Shown: piece by piece, positions 24,682-32,330 of the stretch
How the letters are laid out: each line of letters begins with the position of its first letter
How positions within the stretch are numbered: position 1 is the stretch's first letter
Assembly: GCA_033675545.1 (NCBI GenBank)
Contig: JAWDGP010000459.1
Location: forward strand, 353,501-417,500
DNA: 64,000 bases
Reading direction: 5' to 3'
DNA from: Elysia crispata
Lineage: Eukaryota > Mollusca > Gastropoda > Plakobranchidae
Notes under the pieces: model-generated
The model's database searches: none
What the model was told of the DNA's origin: nothing
The model's input: only the letters and a program-made list of their open reading frames with translations
Made by a program: the position numbers and the translations under genes

Positions 24682-26305
24682 CCTCTCTCTCTCTCTCTAT
24701 CCTTCCCTCTCTTTCTCTCTCTCTCTCTCTCACTCTCTCTGTTATGTTTTAAGCTATGTGCAATAAAGCTTCCAAGTACATAGGTAGAAGCACTTTCTCC
24801 TCCTCCTCCTCCTCCTTCCTATTATTATTATTATTATCATTATTATCATTATTATTGTTATTACTATTATTATTAGTATACAACGACCTGTTTTTAGTAT
24901 TACTTCCTTATCATATTTTTTAAATCTCTAGGAGGATGATATAGAACTTGTGTCAATAGATAACTGGGTAAAGTTCAAGGCAAACAGATCCACAGCAATG
25001 CTTGTTAAGGTTGGTCATTGTTAAAAATTTAAAGTTACAAATATCTTGTGTCCAATTAAAATAAATACTTAGCTTAATTTTTAATCAAATGCTTGCAATT
25101 TATAATACATGTCAGTTTTACACATGAATCAAAAATCCTTAAGTTTTTATCATTTTACTTTCATCCTTCCTCTTACATACAAAAATTAGGCTATCGCAAG
25201 AGCAAAATGGTATAAATTTATGTGAATATAAGCTTTTGAGGAAATTCAGAATTTCTCTTCCATCAGAAACACCTCTCTTTATTGTTGCTTTTTTTGGTTC
25301 TCTTTGTTCCTCCCTAAAGTAAATTCTCCTTTATGCTACCACAACTTTGTAAGGAGATAAAAACAGCCAAATGAGCTGCAAGAAGGTAATAAAGCACAAG
25401 AATACAACCACTGATGCTGTTATGAATAACCCACTACCTTAATGGGAAATAACTGACCTCTGGGACTTGAAACGTTTCAATGACCTAACTTTTTGTCATT
25501 GCTTTTCATGCTGAAAATAAGTACCCAATATAGAAAAATCCATTTGTTGCTGATAAAATTAACAAGGGACACATTGAAGTCCTTTTTTCCACATATTGAA
25601 GTCCTTTTTTCCCCCTTCTTTCACTTAGTATTTTCCTTTTTGTCTTTGTCATTGGTATTTTTCTCTTTAATTTTTTTTTTAATCGATATTTTGATATATG
25701 GACATATCATTTTCTTCCGAGAGCATGTTGGTATAAGCCAATTCCACACGAGGCTTATTATTTTCAGCATGAAAAGCAATGAAAAAAATTAGGTCAATGA
25801 AACTTTTCAAGTCCCAGAGGTGAGTAATTTCCCATTAGGGAAAGACAGGTCTGGTTAGATAAGTAGATAGAGTAAGTCAGAATTGGATTATGGAACCTCT
25901 GTTTTACTTTTTTAGTACATGTACTTTGCACTACTGACTGAGCTACCTTAGTATCATACTTTCAGCATTGCATAATTGTGAAATGGAGACTTTTGTTATA
26001 CAAAAGAAAATGTCTGAAAATCAATTTGCAATGAATTAATTATATCAAAAATCCAATAGATGTTTCGGTCTCTTGCATAATTCCATGTTTAGGACTTGAG
26101 GAGGCAACTAGACAAGCTACTTGGTCAGAAGATCACTAAGCCAGGACCTACATGCTGGGACAAGGGAGAGGAGGGTATTCTAATGACAGCCATCGCTGAC
26201 CTTATCTGTACAGAGACAACCTTTTCTTCAAGCAGTAGGGCTCACATGCAAGATGGTAGTATAGGCAAAGAACATAAGGAGAGGCAAAGTTCATATTGGA
26301 ATTGA
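1141..26305 (+). CDS. DHX36: DHX36-like DEAH-box helicase gene, 3' part (12 exons)
   Basis: This is the spliced 3' portion of a DHX36 (RHAU/MLE-like) DEAH/RHA helicase, known in animals as an ATP-dependent resolvase of G-quadruplex DNA and RNA. Twelve exons are seen: 1141-1284, 1473-1590, 6762-6860, 7883-8056, 13907-13993, 14442-14519, 15392-15491, 19145-19256, 22927-23050, 24550-24624, 24932-25009 and 26093-26305. All have AG/GT borders, and together they give one open frame of about 466 residues. In order they encode motif V ([13 protein letters not shown]), motif VI (QRRGRAGR), the winged-helix region, the HA2/ratchet region ([13 protein letters not shown]) and the OB-fold region ([18 protein letters not shown]). 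Motifs I to IV and the N-terminal G4-binding motif must lie upstream of the window. DHX36 is a better match than DHX9 or DHX57 because of the segments around KANAKQR and the C-terminal VHPKSVN and LLFFGG. The introns total over 20 kb and are full of transposon remnants. Confidence 0.93.
1473..1590 (+). CDS. DHX36: DHX36-like exon: [10 protein letters not shown] to LEELCLQIK
   Basis: The acceptor is TTCTAG ending at 1472 and the donor is GTATGC at 1591. It continues from motif VI with [13 protein letters not shown] and ends with [15 protein letters not shown], the start of the winged-helix region. In most DEAH/RHA helicases the segment reads LRTPLEEL; here the proline is arginine. Confidence 0.93.
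2145..3642. mobile_element. 1.5-kb inverted-repeat element, probable non-autonomous DNA transposon
   Basis: Imperfect terminal inverted repeats bound this intronic segment. The left end carries ACGGCTGTT and, about 25 bp inward, GCGGCCCTTTAGTT. The right end carries the reverse complement of both, with AACTAAAGGGCCGC followed by AACAGCCGT. No transposase-like frame is visible inside, and no clear target-site duplication is seen, so the superfamily is not assigned. Confidence 0.45.
3643..6761. other. Intron sequence without recognised genes
   Basis: AT-rich intron between exons 1473-1590 and 6762-6860. It contains a short AT run near 5527-5540 and a C run followed by CT and AC repeats at about 6629-6722, just upstream of the next exon. 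No conserved reading frame was recognised. Confidence 0.6.
6762..6860 (+). CDS. DHX36: DHX36-like exon: [19 protein letters not shown]
   Basis: This 33-codon exon in phase 0 has acceptor TTCACAG and donor GTTAGT. It encodes [19 protein letters not shown] through HAVDTLIEL, matching the winged-helix/HA2 segment of DHX36 that reads ILRLGGIAYFLSRLMDPPS in human. Confidence 0.9.
7470..7570 (+). mobile_element. tRNA-like SINE remnant
   Basis: A box-A-like stretch (GCATAGTGGTGTAATAG, from about 7478) is followed about 60 bp later by a box-B-like AGTTTGAATCCAA (about 7538). This spacing and order is that of a tRNA-derived SINE head. The copy is degraded and no clear tail is seen. Confidence 0.35.
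7581..7795. repeat. Imperfect AGT/GGT trinucleotide repeat
   Basis: A run of AGT, GGT and AAT triplets spans this part of the intron just before exon 7883-8056. It is open in one frame as serine- and glycine-rich sequence, but that is expected for such a repeat and I do not call it coding. Confidence 0.75.
7883..8056 (+). CDS. DHX36: DHX36-like exon: HA2/ratchet core
   Basis: The acceptor is GTTCCAG and the donor GTGAAA; the exon is 58 codons in phase 0. It encodes [20 protein letters not shown] through the strongly conserved [17 protein letters not shown]. This is the best-conserved block of the C-terminal half and fixes the DEAH/RHA family. Confidence 0.95.
8057..10076. other. Intron sequence without recognised genes
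   Basis: First part of the 5.8-kb intron between exons 7883-8056 and 13907-13993. I see no conserved reading frame or terminal repeats here. Confidence 0.55.
10077..11560 (-). mobile_element. Decayed pogo/Tigger-type DNA transposon
   Basis: On the minus strand this reads as a Tc1/mariner-superfamily pogo/Tigger transposase. From about 11560 downward it has the CENP-B-like DNA-binding region ([19 protein letters not shown]), then the DDE catalytic region with [10 protein letters not shown] near 11175-11205, the [16 protein letters not shown] stretch, the second acidic motif VDNCPAH (about 10895) and [13 protein letters not shown]. Several stops and frame changes show it is dead. Its low-coordinate end (TAGTTGAGTCTGCTTATTTC, about 10077) matches the termini of the two MITEs at 17685-18170 and 56272-56754. 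The other terminus was not located. Confidence 0.8.
11870..13560 (-). mobile_element. Decayed CR1/L2-like LINE, antisense
   Basis: Minus-strand fragments in several frames read as a non-LTR retrotransposon. They include an apurinic endonuclease region ([20 protein letters not shown] near 13310-13370, then [10 protein letters not shown] and SDHFAIFF near 12660-12760) and reverse transcriptase segments ([12 protein letters not shown] near 12030-12070, and [11 protein letters not shown] near 11850-11880). Stops and frame changes are frequent, so the copy is inactive. It lies in the same intron as the Tigger copy, immediately to its right. The family call is from the style of the endonuclease and RT motifs. 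Confidence 0.65.
13907..13993 (+). CDS. DHX36: DHX36-like exon: [20 protein letters not shown]
   Basis: The acceptor is CTCAG and the donor GTAAGA; 29 codons in phase 0. The encoded segment matches human GKEKIADARRKELAKDTRSD and ends with MLINAFQ, equivalent to LTVVNAFE. Confidence 0.93.
14442..14519 (+). CDS. DHX36: DHX36-like exon: [20 protein letters not shown]
   Basis: The acceptor is TTCCCAG and the donor GTAAGT; 26 codons in phase 0. It encodes the GWE...YCW..FLS.NTL pattern of DHX36 and related RHA helicases. Confidence 0.93.
14699..14729. repeat. C-run plus CT microsatellite
   Basis: A C run followed by a CT repeat in the intron, of the same design as the repeats near 300-430 and 6629-6700. 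Confidence 0.8.
15392..15491 (+). CDS. DHX36: DHX36-like exon: [19 protein letters not shown]
   Basis: The acceptor is TTCTTAG and the donor GTATGT. It encodes [20 protein letters not shown] through ASNINSG, matching human MLHNMKGQFAEHLLGAGFVS...SNINS. The exon ends after the first base of a glycine codon. Confidence 0.93.
15492..17308. other. Intron sequence, one short duplicated segment
   Basis: No coding sequence was recognised. A segment of about 55 bp near 16098 (CAGTGTTTAGAACATGGC) recurs in diverged form near 16430. A CAGTGGAGACCACTTAAGCC stretch at about 17069 resembles a Tc1/mariner-type terminus, but no partner was found. Confidence 0.45.
17309..17684. repeat. Three-copy tandem repeat, about 127-bp unit
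   Basis: Units begin at about 17309, 17439 and 17565, each with GCATNNTNTTTGTAGGNTAGAT. They share further blocks, such as GAACACTG and a TCTAGAA...CGGTGTT...CTCAGATTT segment. The third unit runs into the MITE at 17685. Confidence 0.65.
17685..18170. mobile_element. Tigger-type MITE, reverse copy
   Basis: A 486-bp element flanked by TA. It begins CAGTTGAGTCCAAATAATTC and ends with the complementary AAATAAGCGGACTTGACTG. The interior matches the reverse complement of the element at 56272-56754, including a GTGTGTGTGT block and a GGGGTTAG...CCCTGCACAC block. It is non-autonomous and has no transposase frame. Confidence 0.75.
18171..19144. other. Intron sequence without recognised features
   Basis: AT-rich intron sequence. 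I see no repeat ends or coding segments before the exon at 19145. Confidence 0.55.
19145..19256 (+). CDS. DHX36: DHX36-like exon: [20 protein letters not shown]
   Basis: The acceptor is TTTATTAG. It encodes [19 protein letters not shown], the start of the OB-fold region and equivalent to human EKIIKAVICAGLYPKVAKI, and ends with NNRAW plus two bases of a split codon. The donor GTTTGA is weak but keeps phase with the next exon. Confidence 0.9.
20182..20308. repeat. Homopolymer block: T18 then G30, then T/G-rich
   Basis: Eighteen T residues (20182-20199) are followed by thirty G residues (20200-20229), then about 80 bp of T runs with G interruptions ending in a short G run. It lies in an intron just upstream of a LINE remnant. 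Confidence 0.85.
20445..21780 (+). mobile_element. Decayed LINE 3' end with restriction-like endonuclease domain
   Basis: Plus-strand fragments read as the C-terminal half of a non-LTR retrotransposon. There is a helical region (20598-20912) and then a segment with [15 protein letters not shown] and [19 protein letters not shown] (21150-21265). After that come PD-(D/E)XK-like endonuclease fragments, namely [13 protein letters not shown] (21505-21545), [20 protein letters not shown] (21548-21607) and [16 protein letters not shown], and finally [17 protein letters not shown]. The frame changes several times, so it is dead. This layout resembles C-terminal endonuclease LINEs such as the R2/NeSL group; the exact family is not certain. 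Confidence 0.65.
21807..21900 (+). mobile_element. tRNA-like SINE or tRNA pseudogene fragment
   Basis: A box-A-like ATAGCTCCTGGATC (about 21831) is followed by a good box-B, GGGTTCGAATCTC (about 21872), and then an A run. It directly follows the LINE 3' end, as expected for a SINE or a tRNA-like tail. Confidence 0.4.
22927..23050 (+). CDS. DHX36: DHX36-like exon: OB-fold segment VHPKSVN
   Basis: The acceptor is CCATTAG and the donor GTAAGG. The first base completes the split codon from exon 19145-19256. It encodes [20 protein letters not shown] and then [15 protein letters not shown]. The VHPKSVN motif is typical of DHX36 and its close relatives. Confidence 0.93.
24550..24624 (+). CDS. DHX36: DHX36-like exon: [20 protein letters not shown]
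   Basis: The acceptor is TTCTAG and the donor GTAACT, which runs directly into a CT microsatellite. Its 25 codons encode [20 protein letters not shown], matching human IYLYDCTEVSPYCLLFFGGD. Confidence 0.94.
24627..24740. repeat. CT microsatellite abutting a splice donor
   Basis: A long CT repeat with a few interruptions begins within the first bases of the intron that follows exon 24550-24624. A second cluster of TCC and ATT triplet repeats follows at about 24798-24876. Confidence 0.9.
24932..25009 (+). CDS. DHX36: DHX36-like exon: [20 protein letters not shown]
   Basis: The acceptor is CTCTAG and the donor GTTGGT; 26 codons in phase 0. It encodes [20 protein letters not shown] through AMLVK, matching human QETIAVDEWIVFQSPARIAHLVK. 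Confidence 0.92.
25437..25840. mobile_element. Foldback MITE with about 85-bp terminal inverted repeats
   Basis: The left arm (CCTTAATGGGAAATAACTGA...CATGCTGAAAATAAG) and the right arm (CTTATTATTTTCAGCATG...AATTTCCCATTAGGG) are near-perfect reverse complements over about 85 bp. The interior is AT-rich with no coding sequence. A target-site duplication was not found. It lies in the last intron of the DHX36-like gene. Confidence 0.75.
26093..26305 (+). CDS. DHX36: DHX36-like terminal coding exon
   Basis: The acceptor is TGTTTAG. It encodes [19 protein letters not shown] through [12 protein letters not shown], matching human ELRKELDILLQEKIESP...AVLSAIIDLIKTQE. A tail of about 30 poorly conserved residues follows, ending QSSYWN and TGA at 26303-26305. 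The 3' UTR continues to the right, but I could not fix a poly(A) site. Confidence 0.92.
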   Translation, partial: DLRRQLDKLLGQKITKPGPTCWDKGEEGILMTAIADLICTETTFSSSSRAHMQDGSIGKEHKERQSSYWN

Positions 26306-27425
26306 CGGGATTCAATACAGATTTTTATCACAAGTGAAGTAACCATTGTTTATGCTGCCTTTGTCATTAGTGAGTACCCAATGTACAGTGCAAATAGAAA
26401 CTTAAAGAAAACATTGTTTATGTGCACTATCAGCATACCTGTTTTTGTATGAGACATGATGACAATATATTTATATTGAGTGATGACAGCACTCTGCAGT
26501 TGCGAAAAGGAAGTAAAAAAAAAAAATTCAACCTGCCACAAAAGTGCTATCCAGTGTGCATACCGAGCTAAAGGTGAAGCCAAACTACTCTTACAAATGC
26601 AGTGAAACAAAATAATTCATCACATCTCCAACAAAGTATCTCAAAAGTTCAAAATCAGACCTCCATATTTTCTCCAGTTTTGATATTTACTAGGATTACA
26701 CTGATGGTGGAAAAGCTAAAAAATATTTAAGGATACTGGCATTATCTATTCATGTTAGTATAGAACTGGCCCTGGTTCTCTTCCACTGAGTAGTAAAGCC
26801 TCATATGTTATAAAAACTCTGAACCATAAAATAATTCAGCCATTTTGTTAATTAAGATCAAAGCTTAATTTAATCTATACATGTATGAATTTATATAACA
26901 ATATAGGTCTACATTATGCAACTAATCCTTGTCTTTTTTTTTTCCCAAGTCAATGATTGCCCTTTTTGCACTTTCTTGTCTCCAAGCAATTGCTTTGTAG
27001 ATAGTCCAATTCTAAAAATTGTGAATCATTAGAAAAGAAGTTTACTGTATGATCATGGATGCCATGTGTTGAGATTTTATAAGCTCTAACTTTGACTGTA
27101 TTGTACATGTATTCATATGGATCATTTGTATGATTTGTGAGTCATAGACATTTAACATAAATGGAGGTTTTTTTTCTCATAAAAGCCTTCTTTACCCTTT
27201 TAAACAGAATAGGTTCAGACCTAGGGATAATGAATTTTCTTAGATTCTCTGTGCCCTGTCAATTCAGTGATATCCCAAGAATTCTTTTTCTTTAAAAATA
27301 TCTTTGCACAGTACTTTGTTAGTTTTTTGTTTTTTTAGGTGAACTGTTGAAATGTTGAAAAAATGTTTTTTCATAAAAATGACAGTTTGGCATATTTACT
27401 TCTGAAGTATGCAGTGACATGATTA
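26306..27425. other. Probable 3' UTR and intergenic sequence
   Basis: AT-rich sequence after the DHX36-like stop codon. It probably begins with the 3' UTR. No other coding sequence or repeat ends were recognised. Confidence 0.5.
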
Positions 27426-27429
27426 TTAA

Positions 27430-27762
27430 CTCTTTGAATCCGAGCGGCTGCAGAGTACGGCCGATCTAGTATCAGTTTTGGACAATCGACCGTAGCTGCG
27501 CCTGCTGGATAGACTCTTTATAGAGGCTTTTATTTTATCACCAACTATACAAAGTGAAGTGAAAGCGACTTCCACCGACTGGGGACACTTGCTACTTCCA
27601 TAAAATTTATTCAGTTACCTTCAATATGATATGCTACACTATATAATATCTTTTCATAATAATTACACTTTAAGGAAATAAAATTAACAGCTCCTGTACT
27701 GTAAAGCCCTTCCTTTTAAAGCCTCCGTCCAAAATGTAAATTTGGGGCACGTACTCAAAGAG
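27430..27762. mobile_element. piggyBac-type MITE, TTAA-flanked, 333 bp
   Basis: The element lies between TTAA at 27426-27429 and TTAA at 27763-27766. Its ends are CTCTTTGAATCCGAG and, on the right, CACGTACTCAAAGAG, giving an inverted repeat whose outer eight bases match (CTCTTTGA). TTAA target sites with short inverted repeats are the piggyBac hallmark. There is no transposase frame. Confidence 0.7.
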
Positions 27763-27810
27763 TTAAAGAATTTTACTTTTATTTTTATTTTGCTTAGTTA
27801 AAGCTTTTAA

Positions 27811-28444
27811 CTCACTCAGCATGGATACTGAGTAAACACGGTTACCCTACTCCTTACGTTGCAACGAAAATCAAGTATATAAGGTTTAACTTTACTTTCC
27901 AGACCAACATTTACCAGTCCAAATCAACTTAATAGGGAAGGGAAACCACTCTCCTTTTTCAAATTTACTTGATTGCATATCTAAATCTAAATGTCTTTGT
28001 TTGGCTGTTGAAAACAGATCTAGATCTAGGCTTGTAGACTAGATCTAGACTCTAGATCTGGCCTTGAGTGTGTAAAAATGTTATGAATGAATTCTCCAAC
28101 CCCTACTTTTTTGTTGTCTGACTGTTGTAATAAAAGTCAGAATGAGTATAATCCCTTTTCTTTTCTTTTTTCCGTCTAAGTTATGTGTATCAGTATTGTT
28201 ACAGTGAGAGGATTTTTTTTCTTGATTTTGAAATGGGTGTGTCACTTGAAAGTTCACAAAAAAAGAACTAATGAATATTTCATCCCCAAACTTATTACCT
28301 TTGCAGCTTAGATGTATGTCTACTAATACAGCAAATTCTACTTGTTTACATTGATAACTTTTTGAATTATGGTGTTTGAGATTTACCTGAAAATGCTAGT
28401 GACACAGAGCATTTTAATAGATCTAAATGGCAGTGCTGAGTGAG
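27811..28444. mobile_element. Second piggyBac-type MITE, TTAA-flanked, 634 bp
   Basis: TTAA lies at 27807-27810 and at 28445-28448. The left end begins CTCACTCAGCATGG and the right end is CAGTGCTGAGTGAG, so the outer eleven bases are perfectly complementary. The interior includes an AGATCTAGATCTAG-type simple repeat near 28016-28060. It sits only 40 bp from the neighbouring TTAA element but has different ends. Confidence 0.7.
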
Positions 28445-28448
28445 TTAA

Positions 28449-31074
28449 GGGACTGTGCTAGTTTAGAGGATTTTTTTTTGTCCCACCAACCACCGTGAAC
28501 TGTGAGTATTGCCAACTTCATACTTTCTCTTTTTATTTTTTAACTTAAAAGTTCTCATCTGATAACATTTTTCCCCAAAATCATATTTTTTTTTTTTTCA
28601 GAACTCAATTTTTTGACAATTTTTTTTACTATCTTCTTCCACTGTTTTACATGGATGTTCTTGAAACTATTACAGTAAAACTTTTTTCGTGGTGCTATTA
28701 TACCAGAGTGCTGTCATAGCAGAATCATTCAAAGCAGAAACGGGACTTAACTCAGAATATTTAAACATTAATACAGGTTGCTTCCCTTTATTAGATGGCT
28801 ATCGAGCGTGACCTGCTGTACTGTTACAAGCAAATTTTTTTTCGGTTTTTACAAGGGCAGGTGAGAACCAGTGACTTCAGGCTTTTCATATATACAGCCA
28901 ATCACACGACTCGTCCGTAGAAAATAAGTCTTATGTCCACAAGTAAAAATTGCAAATCGTTCAATCCAACACAAGAGGTTGACTTTATTATCACTGTAGG
29001 TTGACTCAATGCTCACGAAAAGTCGACTCTTAAACTCACTGTGGATAGACTCTTAAACTCCCTGTAGGTTGACTAACTGGACACGATTTCGACTCTTATT
29101 TATACAAAATCTCATCGAATCATCCTGAAAAGGAGTGACATAAATCTTATGAAAATATTCATGGTACACGTGGTGAGTAATACGCTTTAAAATAGCAACC
29201 AACCAATCACAACAAATGTAGAGAGAGAGAAAAGGGGGGGAACCTAAATATTTGGATGTTGAGAAAAAAAGTTTTTTGGTTTTTTTTTTCATAAAAAATA
29301 TCAATAAAAAGAAAACGGATTTTTTAAATTTTAATTTTTTTTTTTTTTTTAAAGATTTTCAAAACAAAAATGTCATAGTGTTGTATTATAATGTTATCAC
29401 TAACCCTTTTGAAATACATGTATATCCACTGAAAGTATGCAACTTTGAATCAACTTCAGCAAAATATTAGATAATTACACAAGACTATCAATTTCTTTTA
29501 TTACTAGTCTGTCCCAGGTTTGTTTTTTATAAATCCTGTTTGCCGAAAGAGCTATCACTGCACAATCTTTTTAGTTCTTATCACATGTGCCTTTTGAACT
29601 ATGGAACTGGAAACCAGAAGAAATTCCTGATGTATAGTAACCTTAAAATTAAAAAAAAAAAGATCAAAGTTGAATTTGAATAAAACTAATTGATTCTAGG
29701 GAAATTCATTTTATTGTGGAATAACTATGTAGATATACTGGAAATTGGGATATACAAGCAACAATAAGAGGAAACGATTATCGATCTCGTTTTAAATTGC
29801 AGCTAAAGCAAAACTTATCTAATGCGAGAAATCGCAAAGTAAAAGCAAGCCTTTCTCCAAAAGGTTTGCTTCTCTATTCACTTAACCCTGGTTCTAGCGG
29901 TTGAAATTCCAACGACGATAATTTTAAAATGTTATTAACATTAATACAAACAATAGCATCAGTGAATCTGAAATTTTTCAAAACATTGATCGAAAAATCT
30001 ATGCACACATATGATTTAATGAATCAATTTTATTTAAGCTATGGCAACTTAAAGTTGTCTTTAGCTCCTCGATTGTATGATTTTGCAATATATTGAATGG
30101 TACTTAGGCTGCTTCATTTTAATAGAATGATACAGAAAACGGATGGGATAAAATGACAGCCCAGGACTAATAAAAACAGTGCGTTTATCTGAACTTGTTT
30201 TCGCAGATTGCCTTCCACATCGAAATTAGTTACACCTAGCATAAAATATCAAGATGTAGATATAGATAAATGTACAATTACATAGGCCTACTGGTAACAA
30301 TAAAGACTAAAATTTTGTTGAATGCACATATAGATCTATACTGATGTGAGATTATTTCTAGAAAGGTTAGATTGAAAATTAATTTAAATCTAAATTTGAT
30401 TTACGAAAAAAAAAAGGTAACGTAAGTCTGAAAAGCTATTTCCAGCAATTGATAAAAACGCTCAAAATCCATCCGTACGAAATGAAGAATTTTCAGCAGC
30501 AGACTCGCGATCAAAGTGTTACGGTATATGTGCGTAAACTTTAGTTCTGCGATTTTAACCAAACACACACCCTAACATTTTTTGTCGCTTCACCTTTTTC
30601 ATGCTGGGAATATCGCAAATACAAGTAGCGAAGTCTATAATTCTTGTCACTTGCGGATGCTATAGTTGTAATGCTATTTAAGCAATCTTTGACCAGCGAT
30701 CACATGATAAAAATATTTTTGTGGCTTGCTGCAAATCACTTCGTCTAAATATACCAATAAAATTCAGAGATTTGCTGCTTTCTACAAAACGCTAACAACA
30801 CAATAATGTTGCTGATTGTGACGTCAGAGCAATGGTGTTGCGAGCTGCAAATTGTTTTTTGTAAACATCTTTAAATCATAATCACATAATTCTCTAACAC
30901 TGGTATTGCTAAAAATGGATAACGTTACAAGTATGTGATAGAAATACGATTACGAAATACAGCTCGATGGAAACTGTCAGAACTGTGTAGTTAAATGGCC
31001 AAAGCTACCCTCTCCTCACCCCCCCCCCACCCCCCCCCCCCCTTTCTTTACGCCAAAAAAACCCCTATAAATTC

Positions 31075-31106
<32 letters not shown>

Positions 31107-32144
31107 GATGATCTTCTGAGTTCTCTCGTGTTCCAAATCAGAGAATTCTAAGAAAAACGCCAAAATATCGTTGGGCTGAGTTTAAAACACCTTGGTGAAA
31201 GCTATTGCACAGAAACTACATGTAGTTGAAATTGCGTGAAACTGAAAACACCAGATATATACAATTAAATCATTGTAAAATGTTCACATAATCTAGAAAA
31301 TCGCCTAACAAAGGTTTTATCATTGATGAGTTTTTAACACATAAATAGTGTTCTTTTTTTTTATCTTAGCGTAACTTTGAGGCGCTCTATTGTGACCTTG
31401 CTCGAGTATTTAGCGAAGAGCGTAGCTAAATCCACCCACATAATTCCGATGGATCTGCGGCTTCTGCAGCCTTGTACACAAATCTAGATCGGCGGCAACT
31501 TTATCCCGCTAGCTATACATACTCCCAAATCACTGATTCATGATTAGAAGATATCTTCTTACTCTGCCTCTAAATGCCACAAAACCTGACATTCTTCTTT
31601 TACATCAAACCTCGTGAAAAGCGATGCGCAGTTGGGGACGGAGATGATGATATCAGATTGTGATCTCTATGATGATATGTTGAGTACGATAATATTTCGT
31701 AAAGTCTGCTTACCTTTTTTTGTGGTTGTTTAAAAACGCACAGGCGCAGCATAGTGATCGCAGGCTATTTTGGAAACTAAACCTATAAGAAGGCCGTCAG
31801 GAAGGGTGAAATTAACTACTTATAACTTACCTTTTCTCTGATAAGCGGGCATTATCATTGAACGCTGCGAAATACTAGCCAAAGAAATGCAGAATATTCC
31901 TTTAATTCAATGCGGGTTTTGAAGTAAATATTTGTTTTTGACCTATTGTGTTTTTCCGTTTTACAACTTGAAAATAAAATATAATTATGTAGGCCTGTTC
32001 ACTAGCATACGAGTAGTGACAGCATATTCAATGAGGTTCATAGTGCACACTAAGTGATAATGGCAATGACAGCGGGGAAGATTGCCAATACTGAACTGTA
32101 CCTGTACATGTTGAATTAAGCTGATTTCCCCATCACTTAATCAA
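28449..32144. other. Intergenic sequence without recognised genes
   Basis: AT-rich sequence. A C-rich run (31018-31042) is followed by a T run (31077-31101). Short imperfect repeats containing GGTTGACT and GACTCTTAAACTC lie at 28976-29078. No gene was recognised. Confidence 0.5.
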
Positions 32145-32330
32145 CGGATGAGTGCTAATGGCCGTGGTGTGAGAGTGTGTGCCTTAATATTCGCAAGGAC
32201 TTATTTCGCAGGTTCGAATCCCAATCCGTCTGTAGGTCAGATTTAGGATCTCATTGTTTCAGTTTGTCCATGCCCGACAGGGGCTATATTTTATGATTAA
32301 AAAAAACAAACAAAACAAAACAAAACACCT
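32145..32330 (+). mobile_element. tRNA-derived SINE
   Basis: A box-A-like AATGGCCGTGGTGTGAGAG (from 32157) and a perfect box-B GGTTCGAATCCC (32211-32222) form a tRNA-like head. About 80 bp later an A-rich AAACAAACAAAACAAAAC tail ends the element. It is the best-preserved SINE copy in the window. Confidence 0.6.
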
